This document shows, one piece after another, positions 46,723-56,609 of a DNA stretch of 64,000 bases. Under the pieces are notes generated by a model. That model was given only the letters and a program-made list of their open reading frames with translations. It was not told where the DNA came from and did not search any database. Positions within the stretch are counted from its first letter, which is position 1, and each line of letters begins with the position of its first letter. A program made the position numbers and the translations under genes. This DNA is from Nocardia sp. BMG111209 (GTDB taxonomy: Bacteria > Actinomycetota > Actinomycetes > Mycobacteriales > Mycobacteriaceae): contig NZ_KB907308.1 of assembly GCF_000381925.1 (NCBI RefSeq), forward strand, positions 496,001 to 560,000, given 5' to 3'.

Positions 46723-47718
46723 CTATTCGGGCTTGATCCGGCGGCCGAGCAGCCACCCGACCATGTCCGCGACCGAGGCGCCCTCGTGACACACCTGGTG
46801 GACCGCGGTGGTCAGCGGCATCTCGACGCCGTGTCGTTCGGCGAGCGTGCGGATCGAGGTACAGGATTTGACCCCCTCGGCGACCTGCCCATGGGTGGCC
46901 TGCTGCGCCGCCTCCATCGCCCCGCCCGCGCCGAGCACCTGCCCGAAGGACCGGTTGCGCGACAGCGGCGAGGTGCAGGTGGCGACCAGGTCACCGACCC
47001 CGGCGAGCCCGGCCAGCGTCACCGGGTTGGCGCCCAGCGCCGAGCCCAGCCGCATGATCTCGGCCAGCCCGCGGGTGATGATGCTGGCGATCGAGTTGTC
47101 GCCCAGACCCATGCCCGCGGCGATCCCGCAGGCCAGCGCGATCACGTTCTTGCAGGCCCCGCCGATCTCGCAGCCGATCACGTCGGTGTTGGTGTAGGGC
47201 CGGAAATAGCTGGTGGCGCAGGCGTGCTGCACGGCCTCGGCGCGCGCGGCGTCGGCGCAGGCGACCACCGAAGCGGCCGGTTGCCGGGCGGCGATCTCCC
47301 GGGCCAGGTTCGGGCCGGACAGGACCGCGACCCGCCCGACATGAGCGCCGGTGACCTCGGCGATCACCTGACTCATCCGCAGCAGGGTGCCGGTCTCGAT
47401 GCCCTTGGCGAGGCTGAGCAGCGTGGCGTCCGGTCCGACGGCGTCGCGCCAGGCGGCCAGATTGGCCCGCAGCGTCTGCGACGGCACCGCCAGCACCACG
47501 ATGTCGGCGTCCGCGAGCGCGGCCCGATGGTCGTCGGTGGCGGCGATGCCGGTGAGATCGACCTCGGGCAGATAGCCGGGATTGCGATGCTCGGCCACCA
47601 GCGCTTTGGCCACCTCCGGCCGCCGCGCCCACATCGTCACCTCGGTGCCCGCGTCGTACAACACCTTCGCGAATGCCGTGCCCCACGACCCCGCGCCCAT
47701 CACTGCCGCCCTTGTCAC
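46723..47718 (-). CDS. gpsA: Glycerol-3-phosphate dehydrogenase [NAD(P)+]
   Basis: The product is 331 residues from the GTG complementary to 47716-47718. It reduces dihydroxyacetone phosphate to sn-glycerol-3-phosphate for phospholipid synthesis. The Rossmann motif is [15 protein letters not shown], and the catalytic part includes [20 protein letters not shown] and [18 protein letters not shown]. It diverges from cofC with 60 nt between start codons, so their promoters overlap. Confidence 0.95.
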   Translation of the reverse strand: MTRAAVMGAGSWGTAFAKVLYDAGTEVTMWARRPEVAKALVAEHRNPGYLPEVDLTGIAATDDHRAALADADIVVLAVPSQTLRANLAAWRDAVGPDATLLSLAKGIETGTLLRMSQVIAEVTGAHVGRVAVLSGPNLAREIAARQPAASVVACADAARAEAVQHACATSYFRPYTNTDVIGCEIGGACKNVIALACGIAAGMGLGDNSIASIITRGLAEIMRLGSALGANPVTLAGLAGVGDLVATCTSPLSRNRSFGQVLGAGGAMEAAQQATHGQVAEGVKSCTSIRTLAERHGVEMPLTTAVHQVCHEGASVADMVGWLLGRRIKPE

Positions 47719-47778
47719 CAGGCCACTATGCCACCCGGCACGGGGGTCTCGAGGCCGGAGTCGGCTACCGGTGGGACT

Positions 47779-48492
47779 ATGGGTCACATGTGTCCGGAAG
47801 CCGTCCACACCGTGATCGCGGTGAAATATCTCGATCACGCGAAGAGCCGTCTCGCCGACTCGTTGCCGCCCGGTGATCGGTCCCGGCTGGTGCTCGCGAT
47901 GCTGTCGGACACGGTCACCGCCGCCCTCGCCGCGGGCCTGGCCTCGGTGACGGTGGTGACCCCCGATCCGGCCGTCACGGCGGCGGTGCGGCCGCTGGGC
48001 GCGGACACCCTCCCGGATCCGGCGGTCCCGGGCGATCCGGACGGTCTCAACACCGCCCTGGCGGCGGCGGCCGCGGCCGTGCGCGACCGGCACGGCCCGG
48101 TGAATCTGCTTGCCCTGCAAGCGGACCTGCCGGCCCTGCGTCCGGCGGAGCTGATCGATATGCTGGTGGCGGCCCCGCCGCAGGGCCGCGCGGTCGTGGT
48201 CGACCACGCCGGCGTCGGCACCACCGCCCTGCTCGTCCGCGACGGAACGGCACCGCTGGCACCGCTTTTCGGCGGGGGTTCGGCCCGGCGGCACATCGAC
48301 TCGGGCGCAAAGGATCTGGCCGGCGACTGGCCCGGCCTGCGACTGGACGTCGACACCGCGGCCGATCTGACCGCGGCCGTGGCGCTCGGGGTGGGACCGG
48401 CCACCACCGCGGTACTGCACGAAATCGGATGGTCACCGATTGTCGATGAAGATGTCATCCGGAAGTATCCGGTGAGGTCACATGTCTGCTAG
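47779..48492 (+). CDS. cofC: Phosphoenolpyruvate/2-phospholactate guanylyltransferase (F420 synthesis)
   Basis: The product is 237 residues from the ATG at 47779 (a second ATG three codons on is possible). It has the GTP-binding nucleotidyltransferase fold: [32 protein letters not shown] and [13 protein letters not shown]. In mycobacteria this enzyme, now called FbiD, guanylylates phosphoenolpyruvate in coenzyme F420 synthesis. A nearby F420-type oxidoreductase (55605) uses this cofactor class. The last third is more divergent from remembered orthologues. Confidence 0.9.
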   Translation: MGHMCPEAVHTVIAVKYLDHAKSRLADSLPPGDRSRLVLAMLSDTVTAALAAGLASVTVVTPDPAVTAAVRPLGADTLPDPAVPGDPDGLNTALAAAAAAVRDRHGPVNLLALQADLPALRPAELIDMLVAAPPQGRAVVVDHAGVGTTALLVRDGTAPLAPLFGGGSARRHIDSGAKDLAGDWPGLRLDVDTAADLTAAVALGVGPATTAVLHEIGWSPIVDEDVIRKYPVRSHVC

Positions 48493-48608
48493 ATGATTGC
48501 CAGGCGGGCAAGAATTGCCATGCGCGGGGCGAATTGCCCGATTGACGACGTACGCTGTCTACTCGGGTGCCGTCCCGGCCACCACCGGAGTGAGTCGTTA
48601 GGATTGAC

Positions 48609-50798
48609 GTGAGCGATACGGAAACCGTCCCGCAGCGGCCCCGACTACCAGTTGCGCCACCGGCCGCCACGCCCGCAGCCACCGCCACCGAGTTGGCGCA
48701 ATTGCCGCCGGATCGCTATGTCAATCGCGAGCTGAGCTGGCTCGATTTCAACGCTCGCGTGCTGGCTCTGGCGGAGGCCCGATCGGAGCCCCTGCTCGAG
48801 CGCGCGAAATTCCTCGCGATCTTCGCCTCCAACCTGGACGAGTTCTACATGGTCCGGGTCGCGGGCCTCAAGCGCCGCGCCGAGGCCGGGCTGTCGGTGC
48901 GCTCGGCGGACGGGTTGTCGCCCACCGAACAGCTGACCCTGATCACGGCCCGCGCACAGGATCTGGCGGTGCAGCACGCCCGCGTCTTCCTCGATCAGGT
49001 GCGGCCCGCGATGTCCGCCGAGGGTATCGAGATCATCGGCTGGCACGACCTGGATCCCGACGAGCGCCTGCGGATGTCCGGCTATTTCCAGGATCAGGTG
49101 TTCCCGGTGCTGACCCCGCTGGCCGTCGACCCCGCGCACCCGTTCCCCTACATCAGCGGCCTGAGCCTCAACCTGGCCGTGACCGTGCGCGACTCCGACA
49201 CCGGCGGTGAGCATTTCGCGCGGGTGAAGGTGCCCGACAACGTGGACCGGTTCGTCCGGGTGCGCCGTCCCGGCACCGAGCCCGGCCGCACCGACGGCGA
49301 GGGCGCGCTCGGCAGCACGCGGGCCTTCCTGCCGATGGAGGACCTGATCGCCGCCCACCTCGATCAGCTGTTCCCGGGAATGGATGTGGTGGAACATCAT
49401 TCGTTCCGCATCACCCGCAACGCCGACTTCACCGTCGACGAGGACCGCGACGAGGATCTGCTGCAGGCCCTGGAACGGGAGCTGGCCCGCCGGCGCTTCG
49501 GATCCCCGGTGCGCCTGGAGGTCTCGGACGACATGACCGAGCACATGCTCGATCTGCTGCTGCGCGAACTCGACGTCGATCCGGCCGATGTGATCGAGGT
49601 GCCCGGCCTGCTGGACCTGTCCTGCCTGTGGCAGGTGTACGGCGTGGACCGTCCGCTGCTGAAGGACGCACCCTACGTCCCGGCCACGCCGCCGGCGTTC
49701 GGGGAGCGCGAGACCCCGCGCAACGTGTTCGCCGCGCTGCGCGAAGGCGATGTGCTGGTACATCATCCGTACGATTCGTTCTCCACCAGCGTGCAGCGCT
49801 TCATCGAACAGGCCGCGGCCGACCCGCAGGTGCTGGCGATCAAGCAGACGCTGTACCGCACCTCCGGCGACTCCCCGATCGTCAACGCGCTCATCGACGC
49901 GGCCGAGGCCGGCAAGCAGGTGGTCGCGCTGGTCGAGATCAAGGCCCGCTTCGACGAACAGGCCAACATCAAGTGGGCGCGGCAGCTGGAACAGGCGGGC
50001 GTGCACGTGGTCTACGGCCTCATCGGCCTCAAGACGCACTGCAAGACCTGCCTGGTGGTGCGCCGCGAGGGCGCGACCATCCGCCGCTACTGCCACATCG
50101 GCACCGGCAACTACAACCCGAAGACCGCCCGGCTGTACGAGGACATCGGATTGCTCACCGCCGCACCGGAGATCGGCGCCGACCTGACCGACCTGTTCAA
50201 CTCGCTGACCGGTTACTCCCGAAAGGCCAACTACCGCAACCTGTTGGTGGCGCCGTCGAGTGTGCGGGCGGGCATCGTCGAACGCGTCCGGCGCGAGACG
50301 GAACTGGCCGCGCAGGGTCTGCCGGCCCGAATTCGGTTGAAGTGCAACTCGATCGTCGACGAGCAGATCATCGATTCGCTGTATCGCGCGTCCCAGGCCG
50401 GGGTTCCGGTGCAGATCGTGGTGCGCGGGATCTGCGGGCTGCGCCCCGGTGTGCCCGGCATGAGCGAGAACATCGAGGTGCGTTCGATTCTCGGCCGCTA
50501 CCTGGAACATTCGCGCGTCCTGCACTTCCAGGCGCAGGACGAGTTCTGGATCGGCAGCGCGGACATGATGCACCGCAACCTGGATCGCCGGGTCGAGGTC
50601 ATGGTCCAGGTCAAGGATCCGAAGCTGTGCGACCGGCTGACCGAGATGTTCGACTCCGCGCTCTACCCGTCCACCCGCTGCTGGGTGTTGCAGGCCGACG
50701 GCAGCTGGCAGGCCAGCCCGGAGGCAGGGGAAGGGATCGACCAGGTCCGTGACCACCAGGAGTTCCTGATGCGGCTGCGCCGACCGGACCAACCGTGA
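48609..50798 (+). CDS. ppk1: Polyphosphate kinase 1
   Basis: The product is 729 residues from GTG 48609. It makes polyphosphate reversibly from ATP. Motifs: N-terminal domain [55 protein letters not shown], and the phosphorylated His in [20 protein letters not shown] Pro/Ala-rich extension (about 1-33) precedes the core. A TTGACG box near 48540 may be part of its promoter. Its stop overlaps the mutT1 start (GTGA). Confidence 0.97.
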   Translation: MSDTETVPQRPRLPVAPPAATPAATATELAQLPPDRYVNRELSWLDFNARVLALAEARSEPLLERAKFLAIFASNLDEFYMVRVAGLKRRAEAGLSVRSADGLSPTEQLTLITARAQDLAVQHARVFLDQVRPAMSAEGIEIIGWHDLDPDERLRMSGYFQDQVFPVLTPLAVDPAHPFPYISGLSLNLAVTVRDSDTGGEHFARVKVPDNVDRFVRVRRPGTEPGRTDGEGALGSTRAFLPMEDLIAAHLDQLFPGMDVVEHHSFRITRNADFTVDEDRDEDLLQALERELARRRFGSPVRLEVSDDMTEHMLDLLLRELDVDPADVIEVPGLLDLSCLWQVYGVDRPLLKDAPYVPATPPAFGERETPRNVFAALREGDVLVHHPYDSFSTSVQRFIEQAAADPQVLAIKQTLYRTSGDSPIVNALIDAAEAGKQVVALVEIKARFDEQANIKWARQLEQAGVHVVYGLIGLKTHCKTCLVVRREGATIRRYCHIGTGNYNPKTARLYEDIGLLTAAPEIGADLTDLFNSLTGYSRKANYRNLLVAPSSVRAGIVERVRRETELAAQGLPARIRLKCNSIVDEQIIDSLYRASQAGVPVQIVVRGICGLRPGVPGMSENIEVRSILGRYLEHSRVLHFQAQDEFWIGSADMMHRNLDRRVEVMVQVKDPKLCDRLTEMFDSALYPSTRCWVLQADGSWQASPEAGEGIDQVRDHQEFLMRLRRPDQP

Positions 50799-51751
50799 GT
50801 CGTTCGGACGCAAAAGCTTCCGAACACATCTGGTTCTCCGACCGCCGTGTGACACCCAACGTGCTCGCCGCGGGTGGGGTGGTGTGGCGGCAGCAGCCGG
50901 ACCGTACCGTCGAGGTGGCGGTGGTGCACCGGCCGAAGTACGACGACTGGTCGCTGCCGAAGGGCAAACTCGACGCCGGTGAGACGCCGATGGTGGCGGC
51001 GGTGCGGGAGGTCCAGGAGGAGACCGGGCTGTCGTGCCGGCTGGGGCGATATCTCGGTCATGTCACGTATCCCGTGACGGGACACCGCAAATTGAAGCGC
51101 GTCGACTACTGGTCGGCCCAGCCCACCGGCGGGCAGTTCGCCGCCAATTCGGAGGTCGACGAGCTGCGCTGGTATCCGCTGGATCGGGTGATGGACGAAC
51201 TGTCCTATCCGATGGATCGTCACATCCTGCGCACCTTCCTGCGGCTGCCGCCGGAGACGGCCACCCTGCTGGTGGTCCGGCACGCGAAGGCCGGGCGCCG
51301 CAACCACTTCGCCGGCCCGGACTGGCAGCGGCCGCTGGACAAGGCCGGCCGGGCCCAGGCCGAGGTGCTGACGGCGAGCCTGCGGGCCTTCGGGGCCAAC
51401 GAGGTACATTCGGCGCCACCGCTGCGCTGCCGCCAGACGGTGGCGCCGCTGGCGCACGAATTGGGTAGCGGCATCGTGCTGGAACCGCAACTGTCCGAGA
51501 CGGGTTACGCGGAGGCCCCGCAGGCGGCGCTGGCGCGGGCCCGTTATCTGGCGTCGCCGGACCGGGTCCGCGTGATCTGCAGTCAGGGCAAGGTGATTCC
51601 CGATCTACTGCGCCGCTGGGCCGAAAACGACGGTCTCACACTGCCACCGGCGCGTAACCACAAGGGCAGCCTGTGGGTGCTGTCGATAACGAACGGGCGA
51701 CTGATGGCGGCCGACCACGTGGACCGCGCGCTGCGCGTGGATAACGACTGA
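50795..51751 (+). CDS. mutT1: Nudix hydrolase with histidine-phosphatase domain (MutT1)
   Basis: The product is 318 residues. The N-terminal Nudix domain has the complete box [23 protein letters not shown]. The C-terminal domain (about 165-310) is a histidine phosphatase starting [12 protein letters not shown]. This two-domain form is typical of mycobacterial MutT1, which converts 8-oxo-dGTP and diadenosine polyphosphates stepwise. It is translationally coupled to ppk1, linking polyphosphate and nucleotide sanitation. Confidence 0.95.
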   Translation: MSRSDAKASEHIWFSDRRVTPNVLAAGGVVWRQQPDRTVEVAVVHRPKYDDWSLPKGKLDAGETPMVAAVREVQEETGLSCRLGRYLGHVTYPVTGHRKLKRVDYWSAQPTGGQFAANSEVDELRWYPLDRVMDELSYPMDRHILRTFLRLPPETATLLVVRHAKAGRRNHFAGPDWQRPLDKAGRAQAEVLTASLRAFGANEVHSAPPLRCRQTVAPLAHELGSGIVLEPQLSETGYAEAPQAALARARYLASPDRVRVICSQGKVIPDLLRRWAENDGLTLPPARNHKGSLWVLSITNGRLMAADHVDRALRVDND

Positions 51752-51830
51752 ATCACGCCCGCCCCCAGCGGTTGTCGCGGTCCGGTCACGAGCTTGTGCC
51801 GACAACCCAAGTCCCGCACCGACACTCGGG

Positions 51831-51880
51831 ACACGAAAAAGGCTCCCCGGCACGGTGTGCCCGAGGAGCCGTTTCGTGTT
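51831..51880 (-). terminator. Rho-independent terminator of hupB
   Basis: Read on the minus strand, GGCTCC pairs with GGAGCC across a 20-nt partly paired loop and is followed by TTTTTCGTGT. Outer bases ACACGAAA/TTTCGTGT extend the pairing. It lies just downstream of the hupB stop codon. Confidence 0.85.
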
Positions 51881-51886
51881 CGAGAC

Positions 51887-52492
51887 CTAGCGAGTCCGCT
51901 TGGCAGCGGCCTTCTTCGCGGGAGCCTTCTTGGCCGCGGTCTTCTTGGCGGTGACGGTCTTCTTCGCCACGGCCTTGGCCGGAGCCGTCTTCTTCACGAC
52001 CGTCTTCTTGGCGGCGACCGTCTTCTTGGCGGCCGGGGCCTTCTTGGCGGGGGCCTTCTTGGCCGGCGCCTTGGTGGCGGCCTTCTTGGCGGCCACGGTC
52101 TTCTTGGCGGCCGTCTTCTTGGCCGTGGTCTTCCGGGCCGTGGTCTTCTTGGCAGCACCCGACACCGGCGCGGCAACACCGCGTTTGACGGCGGGACCCA
52201 CCGCCGCGATCTTCTGCTTGCCGGCGATGATCGCCTTGAACTGCGCGCCCGGACGGAAAGCGGGCACCGAAGTCGGCTTCACCTTGACAGTTTCGCCGGT
52301 GCGGGGGTTACGAGCGACCCGGGCGGCGCGCTTGCGCTGCTCGAACACACCGAAACCGGTGATGGTCACGCTCTGTCCCTTGTTCACCGCACGCACGATC
52401 GTGTCGACAATCTGCTCGACTGCCGCAGTGGCCGTGCGCCTGTCAGTACCCAACTTTTCGGTCAGAACGTCGATCAGTTCCGCCTTGTTCAT
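51887..52492 (-). CDS. hupB: HU-family nucleoid protein with Lys/Ala-rich tail
   Basis: The product is 201 residues behind GGAGG. Residues 1-90 are a standard HU domain ([15 protein letters not shown], then [21 protein letters not shown]). The rest is a tail of repeated KKTxxAKK and PAKKA units, as in mycobacterial HupB/Hlp, a histone-H1-like extension that compacts DNA and can be acetylated. Expression should be high: strong ribosome site and strong terminator. It lies between mutT1 and leuD as in M. tuberculosis. Confidence 0.97.
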   Translation of the reverse strand: MNKAELIDVLTEKLGTDRRTATAAVEQIVDTIVRAVNKGQSVTITGFGVFEQRKRAARVARNPRTGETVKVKPTSVPAFRPGAQFKAIIAGKQKIAAVGPAVKRGVAAPVSGAAKKTTARKTTAKKTAAKKTVAAKKAATKAPAKKAPAKKAPAAKKTVAAKKTVVKKTAPAKAVAKKTVTAKKTAAKKAPAKKAAAKRTR

Positions 52493-52648
52493 TGAATCCT
52501 CCGCAGACTAATGGCCCGTCGTCGGACCGACTAGGTACCACGGTAAACCCTCAATGGGCAAGAGTCTATGTGCCACGCCAAATTTCATGTGGCGTGGCAC
52601 ACGTCCAGCAACCCGGTTTGGTAGCTCTCAGCTAACGACCGGGAGCGA

Positions 52649-53257
52649 TTAGGCGGGCGAATTAGCCGCCGGAATGGTGATCGGTTTCCAACCCGGCCTT
52701 GCCTTTTCGAACCGGTCGATGGCCTCTTCCCGGCGGAGGGTCAGCCCGATGTCGTCCAGTCCCTCCAGCAGCCGCCACCGCGTGTAGTCGTCAATATCGA
52801 ACGGCAACACGGTGGTTCCGGCCGTGACAGAGCGCTCCTGCAGGTCCACGATCAATTCGAGACCGGGCTGTTCCTCGAGCAACTTCCAGAGCAATTCGAC
52901 ATCATGTTGTGACATCCGGGCGGCCACCAGCCCGCCCTTCCCGGCGTTGCCGCGGAAGATGTCCGCGAAGCGGGCCGAGATCACAACCCGGAAACCGTAG
53001 TCCATCAGGGCCCATACGGCGTGCTCGCGTGAGGAGCCCGTACCGAAATCCGGACCCGCCACCAGGACCGAGCCGCGGTTGTAGGGCTCCACGTTCAGAA
53101 TGAAGTGCGGATCCGACCGCCAGGCCGCGAACAGCCCGTCCTCGAATCCTGTTCGCGTGACACGCTTGAGATACACCGCGGGGATGATCTGGTCGGTGTC
53201 GACGTTGGATCGGCGCAACGGAACGCCGATCCCCTTGTGTACCTTGAACGCTTCCAT
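52649..53257 (-). CDS. leuD: 3-isopropylmalate dehydratase small subunit
   Basis: The product is 202 residues. It forms with LeuC the aconitase-like isomerase converting 2- to 3-isopropylmalate. The motif [19 protein letters not shown] is characteristic of the swivel subunit, and the N-terminal region [20 protein letters not shown] is conserved. It begins 34 nt after the leuC stop codon, so leuCD is one operon. Confidence 0.96.
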   Translation of the reverse strand: MEAFKVHKGIGVPLRRSNVDTDQIIPAVYLKRVTRTGFEDGLFAAWRSDPHFILNVEPYNRGSVLVAGPDFGTGSSREHAVWALMDYGFRVVISARFADIFRGNAGKGGLVAARMSQHDVELLWKLLEEQPGLELIVDLQERSVTAGTTVLPFDIDDYTRWRLLEGLDDIGLTLRREEAIDRFEKARPGWKPITIPAANSPA

Positions 53258-53291
53258 GAGAACTCCCGAAGTCTTGTGGAGGGTGGGCGGA

Positions 53292-54713
53292 TCAGTTCAG
53301 ATCCGCAGGTGAGGACAGGGTTCCGCGCACCGCCGTAGCCGCGGCCACCAACGGTGAAACCAGATGTGTCCGGCCACCTTTGCCCTGCCGGCCCTCGAAG
53401 TTGCGATTCGATGTCGAGGCGCAGCGCTCACCGGGTTCGAGCTGATCCGGGTTCATTCCCAGGCACATCGAGCAGCCGGCCTGCCGCCACTCGGCGCCGG
53501 CGGCGGTGAAGATCTCACCCAGGCCCTCGGATTCGGCCTGTGCGCGAACCCGCATAGAGCCCGGCACGATCAGCATCCGGACCCCGTCGGCCACCCGGCG
53601 GTCGCGCAGCACATCGGCCACGGCCCGCAGATCCTCGATCCGGCCGTTGGTGCACGACCCCACGAACACCGCGTCGACCCGCACGTCGCGCAGCGGCGTA
53701 CCGGGCTCCAGGTCCATGTAGTGCAGTGCCTTCTCCGCGGATTCGCGCGCGGACTCGTCGACGATCTCCGCCGGATCGGGCACCGCGGCGCTCAGCGGCA
53801 CACCCTGGCCCGGATTGGTGCCCCAGGTGACGAAGGGGCTCAGCGCGGTGGCATCGATGTGCACCTCGGCGTCGAATGTCGCGCCCTCGTCGGTCTTCAG
53901 CGCCTCCCACGCCGCCACGGCCGCGTCCCATTCGGCGCCCTGCGGCGCGTGCGCGCGGCCCTTCAGGAATTCGTAGGTGGTTTCGTCGGGAGCGATCATC
54001 CCGGCCCGGGCGCCGGCCTCGATCGACATATTGCACATGGTCATCCGCGCCTCCATCGACATGGCGCGCACGGCCTCGCCGCGATATTCGAGCACGTAAC
54101 CCTGACCACCGCCGGTGCCGATCTTCGCGATCACCGCGAGAATGACGTCCTTGCTGGTCACTCCGTCCGGCAGCGCGCCGTCGACGGTGATCGCCATGGT
54201 CTTGAACGGCCGCAGCGACAGCGTCTGGGTGGCGAGTACGTGCTCGACCTCGCTGGTGCCGATACCCATTGCCAGCGCGCCGAACGCGCCGTGGGTCGAG
54301 GTGTGCGAATCACCGCAGACCACCGTGGTGCCCGGCTGGGTCAGGCCCAGTTGCGGGCCGACCACGTGCACGATGCCCTGCTCGATATCGCCCATCGGAT
54401 ACAGCCGCACGCCGAATTCGGCGCAATTGCGCCGCAACGTCTCCACCTGCAGGCGGGAGATCGGATCGGCGATCGGCTGATCGATGTCGACGGTCGGGAC
54501 GTTGTGGTCCTCGGTCGCGATGGTGAGGTCCGTCCGGCGCACCGGACGGCCGGCGGCGCGCAGGCCGTCGAACGCCTGCGGACTGGTCACCTCGTGCACC
54601 AGATGCAGGTCGATGTAGATCAGATCCGGGTCGTCACCCTCGCCGCGCACGACGACGTGCTGGTCCCAGACCTTTTCCGCCAGGGTACGTGGCCGATCGG
54701 CCGTCTCCGCCAT
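53292..54713 (-). CDS. leuC: 3-isopropylmalate dehydratase large subunit
   Basis: The product is 473 residues and holds the [4Fe-4S] cluster of isopropylmalate isomerase. Cluster cysteines lie in FVGSCTNGR and [13 protein letters not shown], and the substrate region [15 protein letters not shown] is intact. It is divergent from the IclR-type regulator; the 146-bp gap holds a perfect palindrome (54827-54847). Confidence 0.97.
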   Translation of the reverse strand: MAETADRPRTLAEKVWDQHVVVRGEGDDPDLIYIDLHLVHEVTSPQAFDGLRAAGRPVRRTDLTIATEDHNVPTVDIDQPIADPISRLQVETLRRNCAEFGVRLYPMGDIEQGIVHVVGPQLGLTQPGTTVVCGDSHTSTHGAFGALAMGIGTSEVEHVLATQTLSLRPFKTMAITVDGALPDGVTSKDVILAVIAKIGTGGGQGYVLEYRGEAVRAMSMEARMTMCNMSIEAGARAGMIAPDETTYEFLKGRAHAPQGAEWDAAVAAWEALKTDEGATFDAEVHIDATALSPFVTWGTNPGQGVPLSAAVPDPAEIVDESARESAEKALHYMDLEPGTPLRDVRVDAVFVGSCTNGRIEDLRAVADVLRDRRVADGVRMLIVPGSMRVRAQAESEGLGEIFTAAGAEWRQAGCSMCLGMNPDQLEPGERCASTSNRNFEGRQGKGGRTHLVSPLVAAATAVRGTLSSPADLN

Positions 54714-54826
54714 CTCCGTTCACCTTTCGGTAGACATCCGCCGCGCCGGGGCTGGCGGCGCGACGACACATGCTGTTTCCGGGCTCCTCGCCGACCGGCG
54801 ACGCCGGACCTGCGATTCACTGCTTG

Positions 54827-54847
54827 AAATCTCAGAGTATGAGATTT
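54827..54847. promoter_or_regulatory. Palindromic operator between leuC and IclR-type regulator
   Basis: AAATCTCA (54827-54834) and TGAGATTT (54840-54847) are exact reverse complements around 5 bp. They sit in an AT-rich island in the divergent promoter region, 13 bp before the regulator ATG. This fits the operator of the LtbR/NdgR family, which controls leuCD and itself. A partial copy, TATGAGACAGCAT, overlaps the start codon. Confidence 0.6.
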
Positions 54848-54859
54848 TAATATCGTTCT

Positions 54860-55561
54860 ATGAGACAGCATAGCGGTATCGGGGTACTCGACAAAGCCAT
54901 GGCCGTGCTGCGGGCGGTGGCCGAGCAGCCCTGCGGGCTCAACGAGCTGTGCACCCGCACCGGGCTGCCTCGCGCCACCGCGCACCGCCTGGCCGTGGGC
55001 CTCGAGGTGCACCGGATGCTGGCCCGCGACGCCGCCGGTCAGTGGCGGCCCGGTCCGGCCCTGTCGGAACTGGCCAGTACCGCCGGGGATCCGCTGCTGG
55101 ACGCGGCCGCGGCGGTCCTGCCCCGGCTGCGGGAGATCACCGGGGAGAGTGTGCAGATCTACCGCCGCGACGGCCACTCCCGGGTGTGCCTGGCCGCGGT
55201 GGAACCCGCCTCCGGCCTGCGCGACACCGTCCCGGTCGGCGCGCGGTTGCCGCTGACCGCGGGCTCGGCCGCCAAGGTCCTGCTGGCCTGGGCCGATCCC
55301 GACCTGCAGCAGGCGATCCTGGCCGACGCGGTGTTCGGGGAACGCGCGCTGGCCGAGGTGCGCCGGCGCGGCTGGGCACAGAGCGCCGGCGAGCGGGCCG
55401 CGGGGGTGGCCAGCGTCTCCGCGCCGGTCCGGGATTCGGCGGGGACTGTGGTGGCGGCGGTCTCGGTCTCCGGTCCGATCGATCGGATGGGCCGGCGGCC
55501 CGGCGCGCGCTGGGCCGCGGATCTGGTCGCCGCGGCGGACGCGCTGCACAAGCGACTGTAA
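54860..55561 (+). CDS. IclR-family regulator of leucine biosynthesis (LtbR/NdgR type)
   Basis: The product is 233 residues. An N-terminal winged helix-turn-helix (LNELCTRTGLPRATAHRLAVGL) is followed by the IclR effector domain (about 80-230, VCLAAVEPASGLRDTVPVGARLPL). Divergence from leuCD is the arrangement of LtbR of Corynebacterium and NdgR of Streptomyces, which repress leucine and other amino-acid genes. The effector is unknown. M. tuberculosis Rv2989 occupies the same position. Confidence 0.92.
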   Translation: MRQHSGIGVLDKAMAVLRAVAEQPCGLNELCTRTGLPRATAHRLAVGLEVHRMLARDAAGQWRPGPALSELASTAGDPLLDAAAAVLPRLREITGESVQIYRRDGHSRVCLAAVEPASGLRDTVPVGARLPLTAGSAAKVLLAWADPDLQQAILADAVFGERALAEVRRRGWAQSAGERAAGVASVSAPVRDSAGTVVAAVSVSGPIDRMGRRPGARWAADLVAAADALHKRL

Positions 55562-55604
55562 CCGGTTCCACGTTCTCGCGTACGCCGTAAAGTACAGTCG
55601 GCGC

Positions 55605-56105
55605 ATGGGAGCGAATCAACGCGCACAGATCGTCATGGCCGAGGCCGAGATTCGGGATTTCCTCGCGTCGTCCCGCATTCTCACCCTGGCCACCGTGGGC
55701 CGATCGGGCCTGCCGCACCTCACCGCGATGTGGTACGGCCTGGTCGACGGGGAGATCTGGCTGGAGACCAAGGCGAAGTCGCAGAAGGCGGTCAACCTGC
55801 GCCGCGATCCGCGGGTGACGGTGCTGGTCGAGGCCGGCGACAGCTACGACCGGCTGCGCGGGGTGTCCATCGAGGGGCGCGCGGAGATCGTCGACGATCC
55901 GGAGGCGCTGTTCCGGGTCGGGGTCAGCGTCTGGGAGCGCTACACCGCGCCCTACACCGAGGAGGCCCGGCCGCTGGTGGAGGCCATGCTGAACAAGCGG
56001 GTGGCGGTCCGGCTGGTGGCCGAGCGGACGCGCAGCTGGGATCACCGCAAGCTCGGTATGCCCGAGATGCCGCCGGGCGGCAGCACGTGGCCGCCGCGGG
56101 ATTGA
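55605..56105 (+). CDS. F420-type pyridoxamine-oxidase-fold oxidoreductase
   Basis: The product is 166 residues with a split beta-barrel flavin/deazaflavin-binding fold: ASSRILTLATVGRSGLPHLTAMWYGLVDG, LETKAKSQKAVNLRRDPRVTVLVE. This is the pattern of the PPOX class whose actinobacterial members use coenzyme F420 (M. tuberculosis Rv2991 is at this position). The substrate is unknown. A strong terminator follows. Confidence 0.85.
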   Translation: MGANQRAQIVMAEAEIRDFLASSRILTLATVGRSGLPHLTAMWYGLVDGEIWLETKAKSQKAVNLRRDPRVTVLVEAGDSYDRLRGVSIEGRAEIVDDPEALFRVGVSVWERYTAPYTEEARPLVEAMLNKRVAVRLVAERTRSWDHRKLGMPEMPPGGSTWPPRD

Positions 56106-56116
56106 GCGACCGGCAA

Positions 56117-56159
56117 CGGAAAAGGGCCCTCCAGCATATGCCGGAGGGCCCTTTTTCCG
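56117..56159 (+). terminator. Rho-independent terminator after the oxidoreductase gene
   Basis: The stem CGGAAAAGGGCCCTCC (56117-56132) pairs with GGAGGGCCCTTTTTCCG (56143-56159, one bulged T) around a short loop, ending with a T-run. It lies directly before tRNA-Glu on the opposite strand, so it is likely to stop both directions. Confidence 0.85.
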
Positions 56160-56161
56160 CG

Positions 56162-56234
56162 TAGTCCCGACGGGATTTGAACCCGCGCTACCGCCTTGAG
56201 AGGGCGGCGTCCTAGGCCGCTAGACGACGGGACC
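56162..56234 (-). tRNA. tRNA-Glu (anticodon CTC)
   Basis: The 73-nt cloverleaf folds with acceptor arms GGTCCCG/CGGGACT (first pair G-T), D-arm GTCTAGCGGCCTAGGAC, anticodon stem CCGCC/GGCGG with loop CTCTCAA, and T-arm GCGGG-TTCAAAT-CCCGT. The discriminator is A and CCA is not encoded. It belongs beside gltX, whose product charges it. Confidence 0.95.
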
Positions 56235-56258
56235 AGGATTTTGGAGAAAACTCCAAAG

Positions 56259-56330
56259 CTGGGGTACCAGGACTCGAACCTAGAATGGCTGAACCAGAAT
56301 CAGCTGTGTTGCCAATTACACCATACCCCA
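56259..56330 (-). tRNA. tRNA-Gln (anticodon CTG)
   Basis: The 72-nt tRNA has acceptor arms TGGGGTA/TACCCCA, discriminator G, anticodon stem GCTGA/TCAGC with loop TTCTGGT and a standard T-arm AGGTTCGAGTCCT. CCA is not encoded. It lies 24 nt from tRNA-Glu on the same strand, so they are probably processed from one transcript. Actinobacteria charge this tRNA with glutamate via the non-discriminating GltX and then amidate it with GatCAB. Confidence 0.95.
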
Positions 56331-56479
56331 ATGACCGGACCCTCGGTCGCTCCCTTGTGGGGCGTCCGACCTCGTTCCCGGCCGAGGAGAAGATTACCAA
56401 AGAGATGCCGGTGTTATACAAATCGTCTGGTCAGAGGTTGTTTTTCGGGTCGCACTGCGCCTTTGGCCTCCGCTTCGCT

Positions 56480-56605
56480 CCGGCGGGTTCGCGGCCCTCG
56501 AGGCCCGGTCCTTCCCTCCTCCGGCTCCTCCGCTTCGCTCCCCCGCCTCCGTCGGTCCAGGACCGGGCCGGGCCGCGAACGGGGCGTCTTCCGTTCGCGG
56601 CCCCG
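56480..56605. repeat. GC-rich island with nested inverted repeats
   Basis: GGCCCGGTCCT (56502-56512) pairs with AGGACCGGGCC (56559-56569), and CCGCGAAC (56573-56580) with GTTCGCGG (56593-56600). TCCGCTTCGCTCC occurs around 56469 and again at 56528. It fills most of the gap between the tRNAs and the gltX stop codon and probably ends gltX transcription. It may be a repetitive-extragenic-palindrome-like element. Confidence 0.6.
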
Positions 56606-56609
56606 GCCA

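Noticed and set aside
45448..47770. Extension of the cofC frame upstream across ddl and gpsA
   Set aside because: Conserved CofC sequence begins only after 47779; the upstream part is antisense to two real genes.
51895..52180. Simple-sequence repeats (CTTCTTGGC-like) as a microsatellite or unstable locus
   Set aside because: They encode the Lys/Ala tail expected of actinobacterial HupB.
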